In this document: positions 53,565-62,321 of the stretch, one piece after another | Layout of the letters: each line of letters starts with the position of its first letter | Position numbering within the stretch: position 1 is the first letter of the stretch | Assembly: GCA_028736075.1 (NCBI GenBank) | Contig: CP117875.1 | Location: forward strand, 1,240,001-1,304,000 | DNA from: Chryseobacterium sp. KACC 21268 | GTDB taxonomy: Bacteria; Bacteroidota; Bacteroidia; Flavobacteriales; Weeksellaceae | Length of the DNA: 64,000 nt | Reading direction: 5' to 3' | Translations under genes and position numbers: made by a program | Notes under the pieces: generated by a model | Told to the model about the DNA's origin: nothing | Database searches by the model: none | What the model saw: only the letters and a program-made list of their open reading frames with translations

Positions 53565-53891
53565 TTACAAATACGAAATGAAACTCCACCATTTCCTGTT
53601 TTTAAGATAATCTAAGTTTTGGTCGTTCTTGTAAGCTTCTCTTTCGAAGCTGATGTTTCGGTAAGCCAGGTCTGGATTTTTGTATTTAAGATATTTGATG
53701 TAATATTCTGACAAGTACCAAATGTAAAATGGAATAATCAAAAGTTCCAGCTGCTGCCTAAGATGGATTTTCTCGTGGTTGATGAGAACCGGATTGTGTC
53801 TCAACTCTTTTTTCCTCAGCAAAATAAACGGGAACAAGGTAATCCCCGAAATTTTAGTATTTTTGAGTAATCTTTGGCAGATGATTATCAT
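53565..53891 (-). CDS. Small HEKIH-motif membrane protein
   Basis: 108 residues. A zinc-protease-like HExxH (NHEKIHLRQQLELL) stands in front of a hydrophobic helix (IIPFYIWYLSEYYIKYL), and an acidic FEREAY follows about 40 residues later. This resembles the core of integral-membrane gluzincins reduced to minimal size. Proteolytic activity is inference only. It is monocistronic. Confidence 0.65.
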   Translation of the reverse strand: MIIICQRLLKNTKISGITLFPFILLRKKELRHNPVLINHEKIHLRQQLELLIIPFYIWYLSEYYIKYLKYKNPDLAYRNISFEREAYKNDQNLDYLKNRKWWSFISYL

Positions 53892-53972
53892 AGTTGAGTT
53901 TGGAAGATGGAAGTTAGAGGATGGAAGTTAAATCTTATTTTTAATTGATAAATTTGATTTGAAGACGAATCT

Positions 53973-54058
53973 GCAGCCCGACCTGAGTGGAAATCCTTTT
54001 TTGTGGCTGGAAAAGCGCAGGCAAAAAGATTGGGAACGGAGGGCGGAAATAGCTGCCA
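53973..54058 (-). repeat. 86-bp hairpin repeat, copy G
   Basis: GCAGC/GCTGC outer arms and the TTTTTTG/CAAAAA inner stem with AATC/GATT. It lies between divergent genes. Confidence 0.9.
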
Positions 54059-54113
54059 TAATAATTTTGATTAATAATCTATCAAAGATAAAAATTTTGG
54101 TACAGTTTTTTAA

Positions 54114-54290
<177 letters not shown>

Positions 54291-54297
54291 TATTACA

Positions 54298-54831
54298 ATG
54301 AAAAAATATTTCTTCATATTACTGGCAACAGTTTCTCTGGGCGTGACTTCTTGCAGCCCTTTCAACGTGAAATCTGACTATGCAGCGACGGCAAATTTTG
54401 CCAACTACAAAACGTATTTGCTGAGAACAGACGACTTGAAACTGAACGATATCGACAAAGACAGAGTTTTGAACGAATTGTCCAAACAATTGCAAGCGAA
54501 AACTTTGACGTCGGCTCAGAATCCTGATTTGATTATCAATGTGAAAGCTTCGCACAAGAAAGTGCAGGATGTGACGACTTCTTACGGCGGCGGTTTCGGC
54601 TGGGGACGACCTTGGGGCTGGGGCGGTGGTTTCGGAATGGGAAATACCTGGACGAACAATTACAACAGTGGAACCATCGTAGTGGACATCGTGGATGCGA
54701 AAACCCAGAAATTGGTTTGGCAGGGCATCGGAAGCGGACTTTCTGTAGATTCGCCGAAGTCTAAACAAAGACAAATCCCGGAAATCGTAGCAGAGATAAT
54801 GAAAAATTATCCGCCACAGAAAGGAAAATAG
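54298..54831 (+). CDS. DUF4136 lipoprotein
   Basis: 177 residues from the ATG at 54298. The lipobox VTSC (Cys19) gives a lipid-anchored periplasmic protein. The core has DYAATANFANYKTYLLR, LSKQLQAKTLTSAQNPDLIINVKASH, a Gly/Trp-rich stretch, and TIVVDIVDAKTQKLVWQGIGSG, typical of DUF4136. An open frame from 54205 overlaps the small cysteine protein gene and is rejected as the start. Confidence 0.88.
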   Translation: MKKYFFILLATVSLGVTSCSPFNVKSDYAATANFANYKTYLLRTDDLKLNDIDKDRVLNELSKQLQAKTLTSAQNPDLIINVKASHKKVQDVTTSYGGGFGWGRPWGWGGGFGMGNTWTNNYNSGTIVVDIVDAKTQKLVWQGIGSGLSVDSPKSKQRQIPEIVAEIMKNYPPQKGK

Positions 54832-54895
54832 TTTTCAAAGACATTTAGATAATAGACTGATAGATTTTAGACTTTATCTTTCTTGTACAAATATT

Positions 54896-54925
54896 AACCA
54901 TCTCATTTTTTATGAGATGGTTTTT
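54896..54925. terminator. Bidirectional terminator
   Basis: AACCATCTCAT and ATGAGATGGTT pair around a 5-nt loop, with T-runs after. It separates the convergent lipoprotein and nuclease genes. Confidence 0.88.
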
Positions 54926-55765
54926 TTATTCCGAAATTTTGATGACCAGAAGTTCTTTTGCTTCTTTCAAAATTTCTGATTTTCTTGCTTGATTAAGTTC
55001 CAAAATGTCTAGTAAATTTTGATTGTTGAATAATTCCTTTACCAAAACACATTTTTTCTCCAGCAGTTTTTGTTTCTGTTTTCCGTCCAAGGTTGTTAGA
55101 CAAGTGATTGGATAGAGCGCATTTTGGTCCACCAAACTTTTGATGTTTTTACCTTTTGGATAATCCCAAGACAACAATCGGAGTCCGTAATATTCGCCAA
55201 AAGCCACAGAATCTTTGGTGAAATAGGTATTGGTGATGAGCCAGCCATCGGTAAATTCGGTTTGAGTTCCGAAGAGATTATAATTAATTCCAGAAATATC
55301 TTTGATTCTCGATAAGACGTACATCGGCGTTGTGACGGAGATTTTCGTGTCTTCCGCATTTCGGAATTTGCATTCTACCCAATAGGTTTTCTCATCTTTT
55401 TTGGCGATGACGTCCGCTTCGTGCGTCACCGAATGTCCTTTTATCAGTTGTCCGGTTTCCGTTTTGTAGCCGATGTTTTGAAAAACTCTCGCAATCCACT
55501 GTTCGAAATAAAATCCCGCAGGTCCCAATTCCAACAACGCTTTTTTCAGGCTGTATCTCGCTGCGACTGAGTTTGAGATTTTCTTCAGCTCGTCGAAAGC
55601 CAATTTGTAAATTTCTCGTGTTGTGACACCTTCGATGCAATTTGGTAAAATATTGTCAATCACTTTTTTGATGGAATTTTCTTCCGCTCCGGAGTTCCGA
55701 AGTGAGTTTTCCAGTTTTGAGATTTCAAATTCTACAATTTCGCCAGCGTTGTTTTTGATTTTCAT
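54926..55765 (-). CDS. ATP-cone domain fused to a restriction-endonuclease-like nuclease
   Basis: 279 residues. Residues 1-88 resemble an ATP-cone: GEIVEFEISKLENSLRNSGA, then GVTTREIYKLAFDELKK and VAARYSLKKALLELG. Residues 90-200 form a Mrr/PD-(D/E)xK nuclease core with Glu88, Asp118 (HEADVIAKK), Glu131 and Lys133 (WVECKF). A C-terminal helical region follows. It may be a nucleotide-regulated DNase in repair or defence. ATP-cones sense ATP/dATP in ribonucleotide reductases, so nucleotide control of cleavage is an inference. It is monocistronic, with a hairpin repeat upstream. Confidence 0.82.
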   Translation of the reverse strand: MKIKNNAGEIVEFEISKLENSLRNSGAEENSIKKVIDNILPNCIEGVTTREIYKLAFDELKKISNSVAARYSLKKALLELGPAGFYFEQWIARVFQNIGYKTETGQLIKGHSVTHEADVIAKKDEKTYWVECKFRNAEDTKISVTTPMYVLSRIKDISGINYNLFGTQTEFTDGWLITNTYFTKDSVAFGEYYGLRLLSWDYPKGKNIKSLVDQNALYPITCLTTLDGKQKQKLLEKKCVLVKELFNNQNLLDILELNQARKSEILKEAKELLVIKISE

Positions 55766-55781
55766 AGTTTAATTTTTATTT

Positions 55782-55866
55782 GGGCAGCTTTATCCGCCTT
55801 CCGCTCCCAATCTTTTTGCCTAGCTTTTCCAGCCACAAAAAAGGATTTCCGCTCAAGTCGGGCTGC
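55782..55866 (+). repeat. 86-bp family hairpin repeat, copy H
   Basis: GGGCAGC to GGGCTGC, 85 bp, 17 nt upstream of the nuclease gene's start, with the standard stem. Confidence 0.9.
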
Positions 55867-55929
55867 GAGCAATTCGACGTCCTAAAAGATAATAAATACT
55901 TTGTACTTAATACATTTTACTTTTTACAT

Positions 55930-57246
55930 TTATTCCAAAAACCACATTTCAAATCGACTTCCTTTTTCCAAAGGTTTATAATTAAGGTAACCTTTATGCG
56001 CTTCAATAATACTTTTGCTCAAAGTTAAACCAATTCCGGAACCGCTGATTCGGGTTGTGAAAAATGGCAGGAAAATCTTGTCTTTAATTTCATTAGAGAT
56101 TCCGATGCCGTTGTCTTCAACGCTTAAAAGAATTCGTTTGTTGAATGTTCTTATTTCTGTTTTAATGATTCTTTCTGAATTGTCAGCAACTGCATAAATT
56201 GCGTTTAGGTAAAGATTAATCAAACATCTCTCAATCATTTTCTGGTCAGCAAATATCACTTGATTCTCCAGGAAATTAATGATTGTAATCTGATTTTTTT
56301 CGAACTCTGGCTTGAGGAAATTAAGTGCAGATTCTACAATTTGAGTCAGAGAAATAGTTTTGAAAACGGGTTTTGGAAGTTCTGCAACTTGTCGGTAATC
56401 GTCCACGAAATTCAACAGTTGTTTGGATTTTGAATTGATAATCATCAGACTTTCCTTCATTTCTTCCTGGTCATCTTTGTCAACAATATCCTGATTGGCG
56501 ATATATTCAAGATTTTGAATCAAACTGTTGACAGGTGTTAAGGTATTAAGAAGTTCGTGCGAAATGACTTTCATCAAATTATTCCACGCTAGTTTTTCTT
56601 TTTGCTCAATGATTTTCTGAACAGATTCCAAACTGATGATGCAGAAACGGTTTTTGACATTCTGAACTTTTTTGGTACGAAGTGAAAATGACTGCTTCAC
56701 ATTTTCATTAATCGAAATATCAAAGAATTCCTGCGAGTTTTCATAATTGGTTTGCTCGATGATTTTATAAAATTCTGATGTTTTGGATTCGTACAATTCC
56801 CAGGAATTATATTTTGGAATTTGTAATATTTCCAGGAAAACAGGATTCACATAAAAAACTTCCCACTGATTGTTTTTCTCAGAAAGAATCATCAACCCGA
56901 TTTCCAGTTGATTGAGAATTTCTTCGTACAAAAGTTTGTAAGATGATAATGACAAATATTCTTCTTTGCTTTGATAATAAAGTTTTACAGCATTATCCAC
57001 CAGATTATTTTCCTCCGTTTTTGGAAACAATGAAAAATCTTTTTTCTGAATCGCCAACAATATTTTCTCACTTTTCTGAACATAACTCAAAGCTGAAATC
57101 TGCGCCAAAATAATGCATCCAATAATTATAGCAGTAAACAATCCGAAGTTAATCCACTTGCTTTGTGTATAAAAATCAAAGGCGAAAATCCCACTGACAA
57201 TCGCCAGAAGAATAAATATTAGCCAGATAATTTGTTGTTTGTTCAT
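55930..57246 (-). CDS. Membrane histidine kinase (NtrB-like)
   Basis: 438 residues. Two membrane helices (about 5-25 and 33-55) precede a PAS-like domain (about 100-200). Phospho-acceptor His230 is in VISHELLNTLTPV. The ATP-binding domain has LINLYLNAIYAV, SVEDNGIGI and GSGIGLTLSK. It is the likely partner of the NtrC-type regulator immediately upstream. The signal is unknown; the short periplasmic part suggests membrane or intracellular sensing. Confidence 0.88.
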   Translation of the reverse strand: MNKQQIIWLIFILLAIVSGIFAFDFYTQSKWINFGLFTAIIIGCIILAQISALSYVQKSEKILLAIQKKDFSLFPKTEENNLVDNAVKLYYQSKEEYLSLSSYKLLYEEILNQLEIGLMILSEKNNQWEVFYVNPVFLEILQIPKYNSWELYESKTSEFYKIIEQTNYENSQEFFDISINENVKQSFSLRTKKVQNVKNRFCIISLESVQKIIEQKEKLAWNNLMKVISHELLNTLTPVNSLIQNLEYIANQDIVDKDDQEEMKESLMIINSKSKQLLNFVDDYRQVAELPKPVFKTISLTQIVESALNFLKPEFEKNQITIINFLENQVIFADQKMIERCLINLYLNAIYAVADNSERIIKTEIRTFNKRILLSVEDNGIGISNEIKDKIFLPFFTTRISGSGIGLTLSKSIIEAHKGYLNYKPLEKGSRFEMWFLE

Positions 57247-57266
57247 CTACAATTCAAATTTTGATT

Positions 57267-57311
57267 AATAGGATTTCATCCTATTCTTGATTAAATAGTT
57301 CCTTCGGAACT
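57267..57311. repeat. REP-like double hairpin, variant
   Basis: AATAGGAT-TTC-ATCCTATT (57267-57285) followed by AGTTCC-TTC-GGAACT (57297-57311), between the regulator and kinase genes. It has the same two-palindrome plan as the units at 17362 and 63071. Confidence 0.85.
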
Positions 57312-57366
57312 GTGCTTGAATTTTAACTTCAGACTTCCTTCCTCCATCTTCCAACTTCCTGCTTTA

Positions 57367-58710
57367 TCACAATTCAAATTTTTCCATTCTTCGGTAAAGT
57401 GCCGCACGCGACAATCCCAAATCTTCCGCCGCGAGAGAAATATTTCCCCGGTGTTTTTTCAAAGCTTTTTTGATGAGAATTTCTTCCATTTCCTCGATGT
57501 TGAGATTGACGATTGGTTTGTCAGATTCTTCATCCTGAGGCATTAACAATTTCAAATTTTTCTCGTTGGAAAGAATCACGCTTCTCTCGATGCAGTGGTC
57601 GAGTTCACGGATATTTCCCGGCCAGGAATACGTTGTGAGTTCATTAGTCAAAGATTCATTTAAAGCTAAATCAGATTTGTGATACTTCTGTTTGTACTTC
57701 TCCAAAAAATAGTTAGCCAAAGTTGGAATATCTTCCAATCGCTCTCGTAAACTCGGAATTTGCAATTCAACGGTGTTGATTCTGTAATATAAATCTTTTC
57801 TGAAACGATTTTCTGAAACGGCTTTTTTTAAATTTTCATTCGTCGCAAAAATAAATCTGACATCCAAAGTTCGTTCTTTATTTTCCCCGATTCTGGTTAA
57901 TTTTCGATTTTGAATCAGGCTCAACAATTTGGTTTGAAGATGAAGCGGAAGATTTCCAATCTCATCCAAAAATACCGTTCCGTTCTGGGCATTTTCAATT
58001 TTCCCCGAATAATCCTGATTCGCGTCGGTAAACGCTCCTTTTTTGTAACCAAATAATTCCGCTTCAAACAAATTTTCCGACAGACTTCCCAAATCGATAT
58101 GAACGAAAGGCTGGTTTTTTCTTTCCGATAATTCGTGGATGTGCTCTGCCAAAACATATTTTCCCGTTCCATTTTCTCCTAAAAGTAAAACGTTGGCGTC
58201 AGTCGGTGCCACTTTTGTGATTTGTTCCATCACTTCTTGCATCGCAAAAGACGCAGTTTCCAATTGGTATTGATTGGTTTTTACGCTCACATTTTCCCAC
58301 TGATTCAGTTTTTTATTTTTTCTGGAAATATCGACTGCGAGATTCACGGAAGCATATAATTTTTCATTATTCCAAGGTTTTAGAATAAAATCCGATGCGC
58401 CGTTCTTCAAAGCTTCAACCGCCAATTCCACCTCTCCGTAAGCGGTCATCAGAATAATTGGAAGCTGAGGTTCCAAAGTTTTGATTTCATTCATCCAATA
58501 CAATCCATCCTGTCCGTTTTCAAAACCTTTCCGGAAATTCATATCGAGAAGAACCGTGTCAACCTGTTGTTCGGCTAAAAATCTCAGAATATTCTTCGGC
58601 TGACTCAGACAACTAACTTCGGTGAAAAATTTCTTGAGCCAGACTCTCGCCGAAAATAAAATATCCTCGTCGTCATCTACTATTAAAATATGAGCTTCTT
58701 TTTTTCGCAT
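57367..58710 (-). CDS. NtrC-type sigma-54 response regulator
   Basis: 447 residues in three domains. The receiver (1-120) has Asp56 and Lys111. The AAA+ domain has Walker A GENGTGK (178-184), the sigma-54-contacting loop GAFTDA (225-230) and DEIG Walker B (249-252). A Fis-type helix-turn-helix ends the protein (ISLAAEDLGLSRAALYRRM). It activates sigma-54 promoters. It lies just upstream of the kinase gene and near a sigma-54-like promoter of the divergent efflux operon. GAFTDA in place of GAFTGA is, as I recall, usual for Bacteroidota. Confidence 0.92.
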   Translation of the reverse strand: MRKKEAHILIVDDDEDILFSARVWLKKFFTEVSCLSQPKNILRFLAEQQVDTVLLDMNFRKGFENGQDGLYWMNEIKTLEPQLPIILMTAYGEVELAVEALKNGASDFILKPWNNEKLYASVNLAVDISRKNKKLNQWENVSVKTNQYQLETASFAMQEVMEQITKVAPTDANVLLLGENGTGKYVLAEHIHELSERKNQPFVHIDLGSLSENLFEAELFGYKKGAFTDANQDYSGKIENAQNGTVFLDEIGNLPLHLQTKLLSLIQNRKLTRIGENKERTLDVRFIFATNENLKKAVSENRFRKDLYYRINTVELQIPSLRERLEDIPTLANYFLEKYKQKYHKSDLALNESLTNELTTYSWPGNIRELDHCIERSVILSNEKNLKLLMPQDEESDKPIVNLNIEEMEEILIKKALKKHRGNISLAAEDLGLSRAALYRRMEKFEL

Positions 58711-58725
58711 TTTAGTTTAATATAA

Positions 58726-60022
58726 TTATTCTGCACCAGTTTCAAATTCAAAAAGATAAGGCTTTGAAAAAATACCATTTTTATTTCTGAATCCATTATT
58801 GCCTTTTATCATAACCTGATATTTTTTGTTAGGTGCAACTTCTATTTCGATGGTCAGAGCTCTATTGTTATTGCTCCAACCTATTAGTTTTTTGAATTTA
58901 TAAATTGCCTGTTCTCCCAATGGTCCATAATCAAAGCCTCTGAAATTGATGTCCATTTCCTGAGAAAAATTGATTGAATATTGTATAACTCCCGGTTTTA
59001 CATTTTTACTGCCATTTTCAATCTGGGAAATTGAAAGAACTTTTGGCTGATTTTTTTCAAATTCTTTCTTATAGAAATCTAATTTCTTTGGAAAATAATT
59101 TGCCTTTTCAACAAAATTAATGAGCTTGTTTTCATTATTATAATCAAGCTGAATCATTTCTTTTACTGCAACTTTCTTGTCTTTGGATTGCTGGTAATAT
59201 TTTTTACAAATCGCGTAACCTACAAAATATCCCAAATCACGCATCCCAAACTGATTATCAGGCGAATTCATAATCCAGTTATAAATATTTGGAGAAAACA
59301 TTTCTTTTTCGAATTCACGTTTTATCTTTTCTTCATTTTTATACCCGAATTCAATTTGAGGATTAGGCGATTTTGTATTTAAAGCAATTTCTGCCAAAAA
59401 TTCGGCTACACCTTCCATTATGGTTTGTGATAAAAGTGTATTTCCAATCGTTTCTTTCTGTTGAGTGTGAATATATTCGTGCGTATTGAGGAAGACAACA
59501 TCATTGATAGGATTTGTATCAAAATGATTTCTAAGATTAGGATATTTCTTATCAAATTCTTCTGTAATGACTGATTTATCAGCCAAAGCAACTTCACTGC
59601 CAATCAGTAACATTCCATCAATTGTAGTTCCTCCGGTTCTTAAAATTCCGATTTCAAAATAAGTATTGACCGGTTTTAATTCCGGATAAATATTTTTTAG
59701 TTTCAACTCCTTTTTCTATTTGTTTTGAAAATTGATTCGATTTAAGTGTGTTTTCACGAATCGATTTCCAGAATTTTGGGTAATTATTGATAGCAAAAAC
59801 ATATTCTTCTGCGGAATAATTTCTTGCCTTCATAATTCCAGCCAATCCTGGAGTTGCCTTATCAATGTATAAGGTTTTAATTAAATTGATTTGATTATCC
59901 TGATTCTTTTCCTGAATGATTTTATCATAAGCATTCCAAAAATTAGAGACATCTTTGGTAATAATTTGTTGTCCGAATCCTAAAAATGGTAAAGTCAAGA
60001 ACAGTAATTTTAAATATTTCAT
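58726..60022 (-). pseudogene. Frameshifted HExxH protein (DUF2268-like predicted Zn peptidase)
   Basis: Two frames make one protein. The 5' part (60022 to about 59700) has a signal peptide (FGFGQ) and reads to QIEKGVE. The 3' part (about 59706 to 58726) continues LKNIYPELKPVNTYFEIGILRTGG and carries HEYIH and EGVAEFLAEIA, a gluzincin-like zinc site. At the junction the first frame runs into an unrelated tail, and dropping one base near GTTGAAACT joins the two as GVELKNIYPEL. The protein would be secreted. It is either a true pseudogene, a very recent mutation or a sequencing error. It lies upstream of the NtrC-type regulator gene on the same strand. Confidence 0.8.
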
Positions 60023-60099
60023 AAATAGTTTTTTAAGTAGACATTTGAAGTTTCTATATCATTACATTTCCGCTTTTCTTAAATTAAAATAAGAATGAT

Positions 60100-60136
60100 T
60101 GTCCGTTTTCGCACAAAAAGTGTCCGATAATGAACA
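60100..60136 (+). promoter_or_regulatory. Two 16-bp inverted sites, candidate activator sites
   Basis: TGTCCGTTTTCGCACA (60100-60115) and TGTCCGATAATGAACA (60121-60136) share TGTCCG at one end and ACA at the other. They start 21 bp apart, about two helical turns. They lie 65-100 bp upstream of a sigma-54-like promoter, as expected for NtrC-type upstream sites. Confidence 0.55.
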
Positions 60137-60199
60137 GTCTTAAAATTAAATAAAATATATTTAGTCACATTTTCAGAGTGTTACAAACTTATAAATCTC

Positions 60200-60215
60200 T
60201 GGCATCTGCATTGTG
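60200..60215 (+). promoter_or_regulatory. Sigma-54-like promoter of the efflux operon
   Basis: TGGCATCTGCATTGTG matches the -24/-12 pattern TGGCACG-N4-TTGCW in spacing, with TTGT in place of TTGC. The ATG is 34 nt downstream. Confidence 0.6.
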
Positions 60216-60248
60216 TAATAGTCTGTAGATAAATAAGTTATCTAAAAT

Positions 60249-61490
60249 ATGGATACGAAAATAGTAAAAAAGAAATCTAAACTAAAATTAATATCGATTA
60301 TCATTCTTTCTGGTTTGTCGATTTCAGTTTTTGGCTGGTACTTTTTGAATCAGAAAAAAACTTATAATGTAAAGTTGGAGGATATTCAAATGGATGAAGT
60401 GACGAATGGAAAGTTTGAAGATATGTTGATGGTGACGGCGCAAACGCAATCTCTCAATTCTTCCCTAGTGAATGTTCTGGAAGGTGGCGCGGTGAAAGAA
60501 ATCTTTGCGGAAGATGGACAACTGGTAACGAAAGGACAGCCTATCGCAAGAGTTTACAATCCGAATACAGAATTCAATTATCTGAATCAGGAAACGGGAA
60601 TTATGCAACAAATCAGTCAGATGAGAAGTTCGCTTTTGGAATTGAAGAATCAGGAATTCAATCAGGATAAAGAGTTGCTTCAGTCTCAAAATGATTACAA
60701 CACAGCTTTGCAATCCTTCAATCTTCAGAAAAGATTGTACGATGCGGAAATCGGAAAGAAAACCGATTATGATATCGCTTTACAAAATCTGAATTATCAA
60801 AAACAAAGAAAAGTGATTGTGGAAAAAGGCGCTTCCAGTGAAAAGGCTTCCAGAAATTCTCAGTTTTCCGCCATTAATAGTTCCATTAATCAAATGGAAA
60901 AAAGTCTGAATATTCTTCGTTCCAACAAAAATAATTTCCTGATAATGTCGCCGGTTTCTGGAAGATTGTCATCATTTAATATTTCATTAGGACAAAATCT
61001 GACGAGTGGAGAAAGCATTGGAAAAGTCGATTTGATGGGCGGTTATAAGCTGATTGCAAAAGTGGATGAGTATTATATCAATAAATTAATCAACGGCATC
61101 AAAGGAAATCTGGAAAGCAATGCGAAACAGTTTGATGTGATTATTACCAAGATTCTTCCGGAAGTGAAAGACGGACAATTTTCTGTGGAACTTAATTTCG
61201 TTGATGTAAAACCTGAAAATCTGAAAATCGGAATGACGTTCGGAGTTAAACTGAAATTGTCTGCTGACACGCAAAGTATGATGATTCCAAAAGGAAATTT
61301 CTACAAAGACACCAACGGAAAATGGATTTTCGTAGTAAAAGGAAACAAAGCTGAAAAGCGAAGCATCAGTCTGGGAAGAGAAAATCAAATGTATTACGAA
61401 GTGGTTTCCGGACTGAAACAGGGTGAAACGGTCATTACATCAGATTACACTGAACTGAAGAAATATGAGATTTTAGATATTCAAAAATAA
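60249..61490 (+). CDS. HlyD/RND-type periplasmic adaptor
   Basis: 413 residues. One N-terminal membrane helix (about 15-31), a lipoyl/barrel-sandwich part (VLEGGAVKEIFAEDGQLVTKGQPIARV) split by a long coiled coil (about 117-215), and a beta-barrel with AEKRSISLGRENQMYYEVVSGLKQGETVI. It links an inner-membrane transporter to an outer-membrane channel. It is the first gene of an operon with DUF2807, ABC ATPase and permease genes. Confidence 0.9.
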   Translation: MDTKIVKKKSKLKLISIIILSGLSISVFGWYFLNQKKTYNVKLEDIQMDEVTNGKFEDMLMVTAQTQSLNSSLVNVLEGGAVKEIFAEDGQLVTKGQPIARVYNPNTEFNYLNQETGIMQQISQMRSSLLELKNQEFNQDKELLQSQNDYNTALQSFNLQKRLYDAEIGKKTDYDIALQNLNYQKQRKVIVEKGASSEKASRNSQFSAINSSINQMEKSLNILRSNKNNFLIMSPVSGRLSSFNISLGQNLTSGESIGKVDLMGGYKLIAKVDEYYINKLINGIKGNLESNAKQFDVIITKILPEVKDGQFSVELNFVDVKPENLKIGMTFGVKLKLSADTQSMMIPKGNFYKDTNGKWIFVVKGNKAEKRSISLGRENQMYYEVVSGLKQGETVITSDYTELKKYEILDIQK

Positions 61491-61509
61491 ACTTAAAAAA
61501 CTAAATATA

Positions 61510-62286
61510 ATGCAAAAACTATTTTTACTAATAATAACAATGATTATCGGACTTTTTGTGTCCTCGACAACAATTAAAGGAAATGATTTTTCGAACGGGA
61601 TTCAGAAATCAGAAACAAAAACTTTTAATTTGAGTTCTTTTAATGCTGTGAAAACTTCTCAGGCGATTGAAGTGGAAATTGTAAAGTCGAACGAGGAAAA
61701 AGCGGTTGCAACAAGTACGCATTTATCAGAACTAAAAATCGAAGTGAAAAATAAAACACTTTATATACAATACAAACCAAATGTTTCTCTTAAGAATGCC
61801 GATACAAAAGTTGTTGTCTATGTAAAAGACCTTGTAAAGGCAGAAGCTGGAAATGCATCTTCTATAAAAGTGAAAAGTGTTTTCGAAAACGCAGAGCAAA
61901 CTTTTGAAAGCAATGGAAGTGGAAAAATTTATGCAGATTCAAAAGCTTCGGTTGTTAACATCAATACAAATAGTGCAGGCGGATTTTCAGGAAAAATCAA
62001 TACAAAAAATCTGAATGTTGATGCTAATTCTGCAAGTATGGTAAAAATCAGCGGTTCAGCTGATAATGCGGAAATCAATGTGGATAGCGCAAGCTCTCTG
62101 GATGCAAAAAGTATGATTATTCAAACTGCAAAAGCCACGGCAAGAGCCACATCATCAATCACTTTGAGCATTTCAAAAGAATTGAGAGCATCCGCAAGTT
62201 CATTAGGCAAAATCAGATACAAAATGTTGTCAGGTATCAAATTTTCTGCAAGTAGAAGTTCAGGCGGAACAATCGATTCAATTTAA
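61510..62286 (+). CDS. DUF2807 (head GIN) secreted protein
   Basis: 258 residues with a signal peptide (about 1-20). The pattern TFNLSSFNAVKTSQAIEVEIVKSNEEKAV is the start of the DUF2807 beta-helical domain. It is followed by Ser/Ala-rich repeats (DANSASMVKISGSADNAEINVDSASS). Function is unknown; it is periplasmic or surface-exposed. It lies 19 nt after the adaptor gene and 35 nt before the ABC ATPase gene, so it is part of the efflux operon. Confidence 0.85.
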   Translation: MQKLFLLIITMIIGLFVSSTTIKGNDFSNGIQKSETKTFNLSSFNAVKTSQAIEVEIVKSNEEKAVATSTHLSELKIEVKNKTLYIQYKPNVSLKNADTKVVVYVKDLVKAEAGNASSIKVKSVFENAEQTFESNGSGKIYADSKASVVNINTNSAGGFSGKINTKNLNVDANSASMVKISGSADNAEINVDSASSLDAKSMIIQTAKATARATSSITLSISKELRASASSLGKIRYKMLSGIKFSASRSSGGTIDSI

Positions 62287-62321
62287 TTCAAAATAAACTA
62301 TAAATTCAAAATAATACTACA

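Noticed and set aside
58021-58038. GAFTDA instead of GAFTGA in the NtrC-type regulator as a loss-of-function change
   Set aside because: I recall this variant as common in Bacteroidota NtrC-type activators, and a sigma-54-like promoter is present nearby, so it is not treated as a defect.
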